The notes under the pieces: model-generated
Database searches by the model: none
What the model saw: only the letters and a program-made list of their open reading frames with translations
Told to the model about the DNA's origin: nothing
Shown here: positions 16,285-25,810 of the stretch, one piece after another
How the letters are laid out: each line of letters opens with the position of its first letter
Numbering within the stretch: the stretch's first letter is position 1
Made by a program: the position numbers and the translations under genes
Source: Calditrichia bacterium
GTDB lineage: Bacteria > Calditrichota > Calditrichia > RBG-13-44-9 > J075
Length of the DNA: 64,000 bases
Direction: 5' to 3'
Assembly (NCBI GenBank): GCA_020635015.1
Contig: JACKAP010000006.1
Coordinates: 1-64,000, forward strand

Positions 16285-19200
16285 ATGGGTAAAATCTTTA
16301 CACTTTTTGGATTGTTCTTCCTTCTGAGCACCGCATTGCTGGCCCAGAACGGCAGCCAAAATCCTCATGGGGAAATTAAATGGGACTGCCAGACCTGCCA
16401 TACCACCGATTCCTGGCGGCAGATGCGGTCTCCCTTGCCGTTCCGGCATGAGGATACCGGCTTTCCGCTGATCGGCGAACATAAATTTGCCGAATGCGCC
16501 AGTTGCCATACCAGCCTGAAATTCGCGCAGGTGGGCACTGCCTGCGCCGACTGCCACAGTGATGTGCACCGCGGACAGTTCGGGGTCGACTGCCAGAGCT
16601 GTCATACTTCCGATAGCTGGCAGAATCAGCAGGAGATCTTCGAGATCCATGCCTCCCGGGGCTTCCCGCTCAGCGGGGTGCATGCCATCGCCGACTGCCA
16701 GTCCTGCCACGTCAACGAGCAGCAGAACGAATTCACCATGACCGGGGTAAATTGCTACGACTGCCACCTGTCCGATTTTGCCCTGAGCCTCAATCCCAAT
16801 CACGCCCAGGCGAACTTTACCCTGGATTGCCAGAGTTGCCACGTGCAATCGGCCCTGCGCTGGGTGGCGCCGGAATACGAGCATACCGAACGGTTCGAGC
16901 TGCGCGGGGCGCATATCGAGACGGATTGCAACAGTTGCCACGTCAGCAGCTATTTCGGCACCGACAACCAGTGCTATAGCTGTCATGCCGATGCCTATAA
17001 CGCCACCACCGCGCCGGCCCATGCCGCGGCGGGATTTCCCACCGACTGCGCCTTCTGTCACGGTGAGGTGCAGTGGGAAGGCGCAGAGTTCGATCACCTC
17101 AGCCAGAGCGGCTTCGCCCTCAACGGGGCCCACGCTACTACCGATTGCAGCAGCTGCCACGTCGATAACCAGTTCAGCGGGCTGCCCCGGGATTGCTTCG
17201 GCTGCCACCAGAGCGACTTCCAGGCTACCGACAACCCGGATCACGAAACCGGCGGATTTCCAACCGACTGTATGATGTGCCACACCGAAGACGATTGGTC
17301 GCCGGCCCTGTTCGATCACAACCTGACCGAATTCCCCCTCACCGGGGCGCACACGGTCGTGATCTGTGAGGATTGCCACGACAACGGCCAGTACGTCGCT
17401 ATCCCCACCGAGTGCTTTTCCTGCCATGAAGGCGATTTTAATGCGACGGAAGACCCCAATCACGTGGCCAACAACTTTAACCAGGACTGCACCGAATGCC
17501 ACACCACCGACGCCTGGTCGCCGGCCACCTTCGATCACAACAATACCCAGTTCCCGCTGACCGGGGCCCATATTCCGCTGGAATGCCTCGCCTGTCATGA
17601 TCAGGGGTACACCAACACCCCGCTGGAATGTTATGCCTGTCATGAAGATGATTACGTCTCGGTGCTGGATCCCAATCACGTGGTCAATAATTTCAATCAG
17701 GATTGTACCGAATGTCACAACACCAGCGACTGGGGCGACGTGCTGTTCGATCACAACAACACCGGTTTCCCGCTGACCGGGGCGCACGTGCCGCTGAACT
17801 GCATCGAATGCCACGATCAGGGCTATACCAATACCCCAACCGCCTGCTTCTCCTGTCACGAAGATGATTTCAACTCGGTGCAGGATCCCAATCACGTGGC
17901 CAACAATTTCAGTCACGAGTGCCTGGATTGCCACAACACCAGCGACTGGGGCGACGTGCTGTTCGATCACAACAACACCGGGTTCCCGCTGACCGGCGCG
18001 CACGTGCCGCTGAACTGCATCGAATGCCACGATCAGGGCTATACCAATACCCCAACCGCCTGCTTCTCCTGTCACGAAGATGATTTCAACTCGGTGCAGG
18101 ATCCCAATCACGTGGCCAACAATTTCAGCCACGAGTGCCTGGATTGCCACAACACCAGCGACTGGGACGACGTGCTGTTCGATCACAACAACACCGGGTT
18201 CCCGCTGACCGGAGCGCACGTGCCGCTGAACTGCATCGAATGCCACGATCAGGGCTATACCAATACCCCGACGGCCTGCTTCTCCTGTCACGAAGATGAT
18301 TTCAACTCGGTGCAGGATCCCAATCACGTGGCCAACAATTTCAGTCACGAGTGCCTGGATTGCCACAACACCAGCGACTGGGACGACGTGCTGTTCGATC
18401 ACAACAACACCGGGTTCCCGCTGACCGGAGCGCACGTGCCGCTGAACTGCATCGAATGCCACGATCAGGGCTATACCAATACGCCGACCGCCTGCTTCTC
18501 CTGTCACGAAGATGATTTCAACTCGGTGCAGGATCCCAATCACGTGGCCAACAATTTCAGTCACGAGTGCCTGGAGTGCCACAACACCAGCGATTGGGAC
18601 GATGTGCTCTTCGATCACAACAACACCGGTTTCCCGCTGACCGGAGCGCACGTGCCGCTGAACTGCATCGAATGCCACGACCAGGGCTATACCAATACCC
18701 CGACCGCCTGCTTCTCCTGCCATGAGGATGATTTCAACTCGGTGCAGGATCCCAATCACGTGGCCAACAACTTCAGCCACGAGTGTCTGGAGTGCCACAA
18801 CACCAGCGATTGGGACGATGTGCTGTTCGATCACAACAACACCGGGTTCCCGCTGACCGGAGCGCACGTGCCGCTGAACTGCATCCAGTGCCACGATCAG
18901 GCTGAACTGCATCCAGTGCCACGAGGATGATTTCAACTCGGTGCAGGACCCCATCACGTGGCAATTCAGCCACGAGTGTCTGGAGTGCCACCGGATGGAA
19001 TGTTATCACCAACACCGCCATGACCGGAGCGGCTGAACTGCATCCAGTGATACCAATACGCCGGTGGAATGTTATGCCTGCCATGAGGATGATTATGTGA
19101 CGGTGCAGGACCCCAATCACGTGACCAACAACTTTAGCCAGGATTGCACCGAATGCCATAGCACCTCCGGCTGGTCGCCTTCGATCTTCGATCATAACAA

Positions 19201-19657
19201 CACCGGTTTCCCGCTGACCGGGTCGCACGTGCCGCTGAACTGCCTGGATTGCCATGCCAACGGCTATACCGGCACCCCGATTGAGTGCTTTGCCTGTCAC
19301 CAGGATGATTATAACGCCACCACCAATCCCAATCACCTGGCGGCCGGATTCCCGACGGAGTGCGAGACCTGTCACAGCACTTCCAACTGGAACAATACGA
19401 CCTGGAATCACGATTTCCCGATTTATTCCGGCAGTCACCAGGGAGAATGGGATGTCTGCGCCGATTGCCATGTGCAGCCGAATAATTTTGCGATATTCGA
19501 GTGTATTTTCTGTCATGAACATAATCAGAATGATATGGATGATGAACATCAAGGCGTGTCCGGTTATGTTTACCAGAGTAGCGCCTGTTACAGCTGCCAT
19601 CCCGATGGGGAAGAGCATCCGTTCAATCCATTCGAAAAACTCGACCGGGTGAGATGA
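16285..19657 (+). CDS. Giant multiheme c-type cytochrome (at least 43 hemes)
   Basis: Exported cytochrome of roughly 1,120 residues with a signal peptide ending ALLAQ. I count 35 CxxCH motifs to 18900 and 8 more from 19064 to the stop, so at least 43 covalent hemes. The N-terminal half resembles the 19802 cytochrome throughout (QNPHG.IKWDCQ.CH, FPLSGVHA, QQNEFTMTGVNCYDCH). The middle is a run of 72-residue, three-heme modules, five almost identical. Each contains NCIECHDQGYTNTP, ACFSCHEDDFNSVQ, a C-x2-CH followed by NTSDW, and FDHNNTGFPLTGAH. Reading is lost between 18899 and 19063 in a scrambled stretch, then resumes and ends NPFEKLDRVR, matching the paralogue's NPFQKLDRVR. Such length suggests a wire-like or surface electron carrier. 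True heme number is uncertain because repeats may be collapsed. Confidence 0.88.
17716..18900 (+). repeat. 216-bp tandem repeats coding three-heme modules
   Basis: Five full units and a half unit of exactly 216 bp (starts 17716, 17932, 18148, 18364, 18580, 18796). They are almost identical at the DNA level, differing at a few mostly synonymous sites and a GGCGAC/GACGAC change. Earlier modules (17284-17715) are clearly related but diverged. This indicates recent tandem duplication or gene conversion. Confidence 0.93.
18899..19063. other. Scrambled repeat junction, likely misassembly
   Basis: This stretch is built from fragments of the neighbouring 216-bp module with small deletions and order changes. 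For example, GCTGAACTGCATCCAGTG occurs three times within about 160 bp, at 18871, 18901 and 19033, in wrong contexts. CAGGACCCCATCACGTGGCA also lacks bases found in every other copy. No frame stays open, whereas both flanks are intact. A collapsed or poorly corrected repeat assembly is the simplest reading. Confidence 0.75.
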
Positions 19658-19659
19658 TA

Positions 19660-19741
19660 GTGGTCAGTGGTCAGTGGTCAGTTTTCAGTGATCAGTTGTC
19701 AGTCGTTTGTAGTGATCAGTCGCGACTGATCAGTTTGTCAA
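19660..19741. repeat. GTCAGT/ATCAGT word repeats with 20-bp palindrome
   Basis: Repeated TGGTCAGTGGTCAG and ATCAGTTGTCAG words follow the stop codon. At 19713-19732 lies the perfect palindrome TGATCAGTCG plus its reverse complement, centred on GTCGCGAC. Two other perfect palindromes in the window (53188 and 63403) share this centre. Confidence 0.85.
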
Positions 19742-19801
19742 TCATTGGTAATTGATTATTGGTCAATATCTTCGTTGCAAAATAGAAAGCTTCTGAGCAA
19801 A

Positions 19802-21529
19802 ATGAATGTAAAGTTTCTGACATTTTTATGCATCCTATTGATCGGCACCAGCCTGTGGGCGCAGAGTGGCCGGCAGAATCCCCACGGCGATATCAAGTGG
19901 GATTGCCAGGACTGCCACTCCACCGAGGCCTGGCATCAGATGCGCTCGCCGTTGCCGTTCCGGCACGAGGAGACGGGCTTTTCGCTGATTGGGGAGCACA
20001 AATTTATCGATTGTGCCAGTTGTCATACCAGCCTCACCTTCGCCCGGGTGGCAACCGCTTGCGCCGATTGCCACAGCGACGTGCACCGCGGGGAGTTCGG
20101 CAACGATTGCCAGAGCTGCCATACCCCTGCCGGCTGGCAGGATCAGCAAGCAATTCTGGAGATCCATGCGTCCCGGGGCTTTCCATTGAGCGGGGTGCAT
20201 GCGGTAGCCGATTGCCAGGCCTGCCATGTCCGGGAGCAGCAGAACGAGTTCACCATGACCGGTGTGAACTGCTACGACTGCCACCTGTCCGATTTCGCTC
20301 TGAGCCTCAACCCCAACCATGCCCAGGCCAGCTTCAGCCTGGATTGCCAGAACTGCCATGTGCCCTCAGCGGTGCGCTGGATTGCCCCGGAATATGCCCA
20401 TACCGAGAAGTTCGAGCTGCGCGGGGCCCATCTGCAGACCGACTGCAACAGTTGTCATACCAGCAGCTATGTCGGTACTCCCGGCGAGTGCTTCAGTTGT
20501 CATGCCGATGCTTATAATGCCACCACCTCGCCGGATCACGCCGTGCTCGGATTTTCTACCGATTGCGCCGTCTGTCATAATGAGGTGCGCTGGGAGGATG
20601 CGGTCTTCGATCACCTTGGGGAGAGCGGCTTTGCGCTCAATGGCGCCCATGCCGAGGCTGCCTGCATCAGCTGCCACGTGGACAACCAGTTCAGCGGTCT
20701 GCCCCGGGACTGCTACGGATGCCACCAGAGCGACTACCAGGCGACCATCAGTCCGAATCACGTGAGCGGGGATTTTCCCACCGATTGTTCGATGTGCCAC
20801 AGCGAGGCATCCTGGTCGCCGGCGACCTTCGATCACAATCTGACCGATTTCCCGCTGACCGGCGCGCATCAGACGGTGGGCTGTGAGGATTGCCATGACG
20901 GCGGGCAGTTCGTGGCCATTCCGACTGACTGTTTCTCCTGCCATGAAGGCGATTACAACGGTGTCAGCGATCCCAACCATGTCGCCAATAATTTCAGCCA
21001 GGATTGCACCGAGTGTCACAATACCGCTGCCTGGTCGCCGGCGGTCTTCGACCACAACAATACGGCTTTCCCGCTGACCGGTGCGCATGTTTCTGTGAAC
21101 TGCCTCGACTGCCATGGCGGCGGTTACAGCGGTACACCGGTGGAATGTTTCGCCTGTCACCAGGATGATTATAATAGCACCAATGATCCCAACCACCAGG
21201 CCGCTGGTTTCCCGACCGAATGCGAATCCTGTCACAGCACCGCCAATTGGGAGGATACCACCTGGGATCATGACGGGCAGTATTTCCCGATCTATTCCGG
21301 CGAGCATCGCAACGAATGGGACACCTGCGCCGATTGCCATGTGCAGGCGGGCAATTATAACGTGTTCGAATGCATCTTCTGCCATGCCCATAATGAGAAC
21401 GAGATGAATAGCGAACACGATGACGTATCCAATTATGTCTATCTCAGCAGCGCCTGCTTCGACTGCCACCCCGACGGTCGCGAGCGGCCGATGGTCAATC
21501 CATTCCAGAAACTCGACCGGGTGAGGTGA
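19802..21529 (+). CDS. 22-heme c-type cytochrome
   Basis: Exported cytochrome of about 575 residues, uninterrupted, with a signal peptide ending TSLWAQ. I count 22 CxxCH motifs spread evenly over the chain. It is a paralogue of the 16285 product: the same order of motifs at the N-terminus (QNPHGDIKWDCQDCH, RSPLPFRHEETGF, HRGEFGNDCQSCH) and the same C-terminal YSGEHRNEWDTCADCH ... NPFQKLDRVR. It lacks the array of identical 72-residue modules. The two genes therefore look like a duplication in which one copy grew by module amplification. ATG 19802 is chosen because it begins the signal peptide; its ribosome site is weak. Likely role: electron transfer across the periplasm or at the cell surface with the adjacent beta-barrel. 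Confidence 0.92.
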   Translation: MNVKFLTFLCILLIGTSLWAQSGRQNPHGDIKWDCQDCHSTEAWHQMRSPLPFRHEETGFSLIGEHKFIDCASCHTSLTFARVATACADCHSDVHRGEFGNDCQSCHTPAGWQDQQAILEIHASRGFPLSGVHAVADCQACHVREQQNEFTMTGVNCYDCHLSDFALSLNPNHAQASFSLDCQNCHVPSAVRWIAPEYAHTEKFELRGAHLQTDCNSCHTSSYVGTPGECFSCHADAYNATTSPDHAVLGFSTDCAVCHNEVRWEDAVFDHLGESGFALNGAHAEAACISCHVDNQFSGLPRDCYGCHQSDYQATISPNHVSGDFPTDCSMCHSEASWSPATFDHNLTDFPLTGAHQTVGCEDCHDGGQFVAIPTDCFSCHEGDYNGVSDPNHVANNFSQDCTECHNTAAWSPAVFDHNNTAFPLTGAHVSVNCLDCHGGGYSGTPVECFACHQDDYNSTNDPNHQAAGFPTECESCHSTANWEDTTWDHDGQYFPIYSGEHRNEWDTCADCHVQAGNYNVFECIFCHAHNENEMNSEHDDVSNYVYLSSACFDCHPDGRERPMVNPFQKLDRVR

Positions 21530-21615
21530 ACTTGATGGGCATCGTCTTTACTCATCAACCCATTATCCCATTATCCCATAAACGAGGTTGTTTCAAAAAT
21601 CTTCAGGAATGCATA

Positions 21616-23241
21616 ATGAACAAATCTCTCTTCTTCCTCATACTGGCGCTGGCGACCATGTTATTGGCGCAGGAACAAGACAAACAGACCCGCTTCCCGG
21701 TGAAGTATCTTTCCGCTGAGTATGTCTATCTCGACGGAGGAAAAGCCAAGGGGCTGAATCCCGGCGACCAGCTGGCCGTGGTGCGCGGCAAAGACCGGGT
21801 GATCGCCAAGATCGAGGTGGTGTTTGCCGCCGATTTTTCGGCGTCCTGCAAAGTCGTTTTTTCCCGTGAAGATATTAAACCGGGAGATGTGGCGATGCTG
21901 ATTGAGCAGAAACCGGAAACGCCGGCAGAGGCGCCCGAGCCGGAAGCGACCGAGGAGCCGTCTGTGGCATCGGACGCGCCGGCGCCGAAGCCCGCGGAAG
22001 CCCGGAAATCTCAAAAATCTGCCCGGGTCAGCGGCAGCGCTTCGCTGCAATATTTCCATTTGAATGACTTAACCGGCGCGGGCCTGGATTTTTCGCAGCC
22101 GACCTTCCGGATCAGCTTGCGGGCAAGGGACCTGTGGGGCAAAGACTATCAGTTTCGCCTGCGCACCCGCACCCGCTATAACCAACGGGCGCGCCGCCTG
22201 GGCAGTGAGGCGCCCCGCGATGAGTTTCGTAACCGCATCTATGAACTGTCCTTCAGTTTTGAGAATGACGAAGCCCGCTTCAATTACCAGTTCGGAAGAA
22301 TCTTCTCCCGCTACATGAGCGGGGTGGGCTACATCGACGGGGTGCAGATCCAGCACAACTTCTCCCCGGTGTTCCGCATAGGCATCCTCGGCGGCACCCA
22401 GCCGGACTGGCGCGATTCCAATTTTCAAACCAAATACCGAAAGTATGGCCTTTATTTCAACTACCGCAAAGGCGACTACCAGTCTCAGCGCTTTGAGAGC
22501 ACCCTGGCGGCGGCGGCACAATACTATACCTCGACCGTCAGCCGGGAATATCTCTATTTGCAGAACAATTACAGTCTTGGCACCCGCTTCAATCTTTACC
22601 AAAGTGCTGAGATGGATATCAATCGCGGCTGGCGCAAGCAGAAAAGCGGCGGGCGGGGAATGGTGCTGTCCAACCTGTTTATCTCCGGGCGCTATCAGGT
22701 TTCCCAACCCCTGACCCTGGGTCTGACTTTCGACAACCGGCAGAATTATTGGACCTACGAGATTCAATCCCTGGCCGACAGCCTGTTTGATGACGCCCTG
22801 CGCACCGGGCTGCGCGCCAACCTCTCGCTGCGTCTGCCCGGGAATACCAATCTGTTCGCCAACGGCGGCTTCCGCAAGCGGGAGAGCGACAAGGAGGCGA
22901 CTTATTCGTATACCGGCGGATTGAACAAATCCAATTTCCTGATCCGGCGGATGGCGCTGAATTTCAGCTATGCCGGTTTTTCCAACCTGTTTAGCGACGG
23001 GCACAATACCACGCTCCGGCTGAGCCAGGGATTCCTTCCCGGCCATCGCCTGGAAGTGGCCTATGGGCAATATGCCTACCGCATCGACAGTATCAACCAA
23101 TCACGTAACAACCAGTGGGTGCGCGCCAATACCTATCTGGCGCTGCTGCGGCACTGGTTTTTTTCCGGAATGTATGAATACGACTGGGGTGAAGATCTGG
23201 AAGGGACGCGAATGTATTTGGAATTGGGGTACCGCTTTTAG
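21616..23241 (+). CDS. Predicted outer-membrane beta-barrel of the cytochrome cluster
   Basis: Exported protein of about 541 residues with a signal peptide ending MLLAQ. Residues about 25-95 form a small beta domain (VYLDGGKAKGLNPGDQL) of the SH3-like kind seen before envelope proteins. An acidic/proline-rich linker (about 96-135) follows. The remaining roughly 400 residues alternate hydrophobic and polar residues with many aromatic girdle residues, and end in LELGYRF, a terminal Phe typical of outer-membrane barrels. ATG 21616 has AGGAA 8 bp upstream. It lies directly between multiheme cytochromes and the flavoprotein gene. By analogy with porin-cytochrome complexes (MtrB/PioB type) it may be the sheath that carries a cytochrome through the outer membrane. 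No family match can be claimed from sequence alone. Confidence 0.8.
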   Translation: MNKSLFFLILALATMLLAQEQDKQTRFPVKYLSAEYVYLDGGKAKGLNPGDQLAVVRGKDRVIAKIEVVFAADFSASCKVVFSREDIKPGDVAMLIEQKPETPAEAPEPEATEEPSVASDAPAPKPAEARKSQKSARVSGSASLQYFHLNDLTGAGLDFSQPTFRISLRARDLWGKDYQFRLRTRTRYNQRARRLGSEAPRDEFRNRIYELSFSFENDEARFNYQFGRIFSRYMSGVGYIDGVQIQHNFSPVFRIGILGGTQPDWRDSNFQTKYRKYGLYFNYRKGDYQSQRFESTLAAAAQYYTSTVSREYLYLQNNYSLGTRFNLYQSAEMDINRGWRKQKSGGRGMVLSNLFISGRYQVSQPLTLGLTFDNRQNYWTYEIQSLADSLFDDALRTGLRANLSLRLPGNTNLFANGGFRKRESDKEATYSYTGGLNKSNFLIRRMALNFSYAGFSNLFSDGHNTTLRLSQGFLPGHRLEVAYGQYAYRIDSINQSRNNQWVRANTYLALLRHWFFSGMYEYDWGEDLEGTRMYLELGYRF

Positions 23242-23279
23242 GAATCGAATACGGAGTTAACATACGGAGGGAAAACGCA

Positions 23280-24578
23280 ATGGAGGCGTTTTTTATTTAC
23301 GAGCTCACCCTGGTGCTCGGTCTGGCTATTTTTACCGGTTATTTTGTCAAATTTCACCGCCGCCGGCAGACCTACCGCATGCGGCTGGAAGATATCCGTC
23401 CCACCTATCGCGACCGGCCCCTGGCCCAGCATCCGATCATTGATGAGACGCTCTGCCTGGGGTGCGGCTCCTGCGCGGAGGTCTGCCCGGAGGGTGAAGT
23501 GCTGGGCGTGATTCACGGCAAAGCCCAATTGATTGACCCGGTCAGTTGCGTGGGACACGGTGAATGTGCGAAGGTCTGCCCGGTCTCGGCGATCACGATT
23601 GGGATGCCCGACCGGCAGTTGCGGGCGGATCTGCCGCTGATCGACGAATGGCAGCAAACCAACGTATCCCGGCTGTACATCACCGGCGAACTGGGAGGAA
23701 TTTCCCTGATTCGCAATGCCATCGAGCAGGGCAAAACCGCCGTTGCGCATATTGCTTCCAATCCGCACCGTTCAACCGATGAACGGGTGCAGGATGTGGT
23801 GATCATTGGCGCCGGGCCGGCCGGCATCTCCGCCGCCCTGGCTGCTGAGCAGCACAAGCTCTCCTACCTGGTGCTGGAGCAACAGGAGGCCGGAGGCACC
23901 ATTCGCCATTTCCCCCGCCAGAAGCTGGTGATGAACCGCCCGGTGTCGCTCCCGCTCTATGGCAAGCTTAAGCGCACCGAATACACCAAGGAAGAAATCC
24001 TGAAGATATTTGAAGATATCGTGGCGCGCTATCAGCTGAACATCATCACCTCACAAAAGGTCTCGCTGGTACGTAAGGAGAAAAAGCTCTTCCGGGTGGT
24101 CAGCGGCAATAGCACCTACTGGGCAAGGCATGTCGTGCTGGCCCTGGGACGGCGCGGCACGCCCAACAAGCTGAATGTTCCCGGCGAAGCGCAGCCCAAA
24201 GTGGCTTATCAACTGACCGACGCCCGCTATTACCAGGGCAACGACCTGCTGGTGGTGGGGGGGGGAGACAGCGCCGTGGAAGCGGCGATCGCCCTGGCCC
24301 GCCAGCAGAACAATACCGTGACGATCTCCTACCGCAAGGAGCGTTTCTACCGGATCAAACGCCGCAATGCGGAGTTGCTGGAAACGTTTATCGCGTCGGG
24401 ACAGATTATTCCCGTCTTCAACTCCCAGGTACGAGAGATCGCTAAAGCGTGGGTGGTCCTGGATACCCCGGCAGGCGCATTGCAAATCGACAATGACTAT
24501 GTGTTCGTATGTATCGGCGGCACCATGCCTTTCGGGATGCTGCGCGGGGCGGGGGTTCAATTTGGAGGTGAGGCTTAA
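23280..24578 (+). CDS. Membrane-anchored Fe-S/FAD NAD(P)H oxidoreductase (copy 1)
   Basis: Protein of 432 residues. One N-terminal membrane helix (about 4-24) is followed by a ferredoxin-like domain (about 50-110). Cluster I ligands are Cys59, 62, 65, 69. Cluster II reads C90-x2-H93-x2-C96-x3-C100-P, with His where Cys is expected. A thioredoxin-reductase-like flavoprotein domain follows, with FAD motif IIGAGPAGISAA and NAD(P) motif VVGGGDSAVEAA. The CxxC redox pair of thioredoxin reductase is absent, as in YpdA or ferredoxin-NADP reductase relatives. GGAGGG lies 8 bp before the ATG, 38 bp after the barrel gene. It probably moves electrons between NAD(P)H and the membrane/cytochrome chain. 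Direction and partner are inferred. The 26030 product is a close paralogue. Confidence 0.88.
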   Translation: MEAFFIYELTLVLGLAIFTGYFVKFHRRRQTYRMRLEDIRPTYRDRPLAQHPIIDETLCLGCGSCAEVCPEGEVLGVIHGKAQLIDPVSCVGHGECAKVCPVSAITIGMPDRQLRADLPLIDEWQQTNVSRLYITGELGGISLIRNAIEQGKTAVAHIASNPHRSTDERVQDVVIIGAGPAGISAALAAEQHKLSYLVLEQQEAGGTIRHFPRQKLVMNRPVSLPLYGKLKRTEYTKEEILKIFEDIVARYQLNIITSQKVSLVRKEKKLFRVVSGNSTYWARHVVLALGRRGTPNKLNVPGEAQPKVAYQLTDARYYQGNDLLVVGGGDSAVEAAIALARQQNNTVTISYRKERFYRIKRRNAELLETFIASGQIIPVFNSQVREIAKAWVVLDTPAGALQIDNDYVFVCIGGTMPFGMLRGAGVQFGGEA

Positions 24579-24585
24579 TCTTTTG

Positions 24586-24968
24586 GCCACGAATTGACGC
24601 GAATGGGCACGAATATTTTTGCCACAGAGACACAGAGGGCACGGTTATCAGTTATCAGTTATCAGTTATCAGTTATCAGTTGTCAGTTTTAATCACATCC
24701 CCGGGTGCTGTCATTGCGAGCCGCGTATTTTGCGGCGCGGCAATCTCCCGGTGGCCGCTTCCAACGTAACTGCAGATGGATGCACCTCGCAGGAGATTGC
24801 TTCGGCATAAAACGCTTCGCAATGACAGCATGAATTATAATTTGGAGCATAGCGCGTAACATGAGTTTTTAAGTAGTGTTCAGTCTTTCTTTAGCTGGCA
24901 GTTGGCTGTTGGTTCATCCGTGTTCATCCTGTTCATCCGTGGCAAAAATATTCGTGTCAATTCGTGGC
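24586..24968. repeat. Composite nested inverted-repeat region
   Basis: The outer arms GCCACGAATTGACGCGAATG (24586 on) and its inverted counterpart ending GTCAATTCGTGGC (to about 24968) enclose other repeats. Inside are a (AGTTATC)n tract (24643-24690) and a 121-bp element (24708-24828) with ends CTGTCATTGCGAG and TTCGCAATGACAG and internal GGAGATTGCTTCGGC. Also inside are TTCATCCGTG words (24911-24945). No gene is supported in this 450-bp gap between convergent genes. Confidence 0.82.
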
Positions 24969-25003
24969 AAAAAAAAACGGCGGCACCATCCGGCGCCGCC
25001 GCT
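24969..25003 (-). terminator. Rho-independent terminator of the C-x8-CH protein gene
   Basis: Read on the minus strand: the stem GGCGGCGCC / GGTGCCGCC around a short loop, followed by a run of T (complement of the A-run 24969-24976). It is about 30 bp past the stop codon at 25031. Confidence 0.75.
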
Positions 25004-25030
25004 CTGAAGCAGTTGTATATATTTTGTGCT

Positions 25031-25741
25031 TTACTTGGTCATGGTCATTTTTCGCACCAGGCGCTGGCCGTCGAACTGAACTTCCGCGAAGTAAACACCG
25101 GAAGGGCTGGTTTGGCCGTTGTTGTCGCGGCCGTTCCAGCGAACCGAATGCAGACCGGTTTGCAGATAATTCTGGGTCAAATTACGCACCACTTGACCGC
25201 GGATGTTGTAAACCGTTACATTAACCATTCCCGGCTGCGGCAGGGAAAAGCGAATGGTGGTTTCCGGGTTGAAGGGGTTGGGATGGTTGGGATAAAGATC
25301 GAACTGGCGCACCGGGTGGGAGCTCACCGGCGGTTCGGTGCCGCTCACCGCATCGATCACCACGGTCAAAGAATCCCACATCTTGTCCGGCCGGCGGAAC
25401 CCGGCGTTGATCAGATAGCGTCCCGCTTCCGGCGCCGTCAGCACGAAGGGGTTGTTGTCGGTGGAGTTTTCCACTGCGACCACCTGACCGTTTTGATCGA
25501 CCAACTCCCCGGCCACGCTTCTGCCCGGCGTGACGCCTTCGATGGTGATCTCTACCGCCAGGCCGCCCAATTGGGTGACGTTGGCGATGATCCCATCCTG
25601 GTAATCATGGCAGGCCAATACATCGCCGGAACTGGTGCATCCCGGGTTTGAACCGTTGTCATTGGGGTTGGAGATCAAGAGCGAATAAGAACCTAACGAT
25701 ACGACGAACATGACGCTTAGTAATAAAAATAACTTCCGCAT
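25031..25741 (-). CDS. Small secreted C-x8-CH protein with C-terminal sorting domain
   Basis: Exported protein of 236 residues. A signal peptide covers about 1-23. The mature N-terminus has GSNPGCTSSGDVLACHD, with Cys35, Cys44 and His45 in a C-x8-C-H spacing. That is longer than any usual heme c motif, so heme attachment cannot be claimed; a disulfide or metal site is possible. Residues about 55-135 form a beta-sandwich-like domain. From about 150 comes a type-IX-like sorting domain (YPNHPNPFNPETTIRF ... VTVYNIRGQVV ... SGVYFAEVQF) ending KMTMTK. AAGGAG lies 6 bp before the ATG. It is transcribed against the cytochrome cluster, between the two flavoprotein genes, from its own sigma-54-like promoter. 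Confidence 0.83.
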   Translation of the reverse strand: MRKLFLLLSVMFVVSLGSYSLLISNPNDNGSNPGCTSSGDVLACHDYQDGIIANVTQLGGLAVEITIEGVTPGRSVAGELVDQNGQVVAVENSTDNNPFVLTAPEAGRYLINAGFRRPDKMWDSLTVVIDAVSGTEPPVSSHPVRQFDLYPNHPNPFNPETTIRFSLPQPGMVNVTVYNIRGQVVRNLTQNYLQTGLHSVRWNGRDNNGQTSPSGVYFAEVQFDGQRLVRKMTMTK

Positions 25742-25794
25742 AACAACTCCTTTTAAAGTTAGATGGTACTTCTGTTAATGATAGCGGAACATTA

Positions 25795-25810
25795 AACAAC
25801 TGACGTGCCA
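25795..25810 (-). promoter_or_regulatory. Sigma-54-like promoter of the C-x8-CH protein gene
   Basis: On the minus strand TGGCAC (25810-25805)-GTCAG-TTGTT has a perfect -24 element, here preceded by T, with TTGT at -12. It lies 54 bp upstream of the start codon. The rest of the 25742-26029 gap holds nothing recognisable. Confidence 0.55.

Noticed and set aside
16159..18957. A 932-codon open frame opposite the giant cytochrome, and a similar one at 20366-21469
   Set aside because: They mirror the repeated Cys/His codons of the cytochromes (AVQRHVRSGQRE-like repeats), have no ribosome site, and the plus-strand reading has signal peptides and dozens of CxxCH motifs.
25040..25741. Cys35-x8-Cys44-His45 as a heme c site
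   Set aside because: Known heme c attachment allows longer spacings only rarely and 8 is not established; kept as an oddity rather than a cytochrome call.
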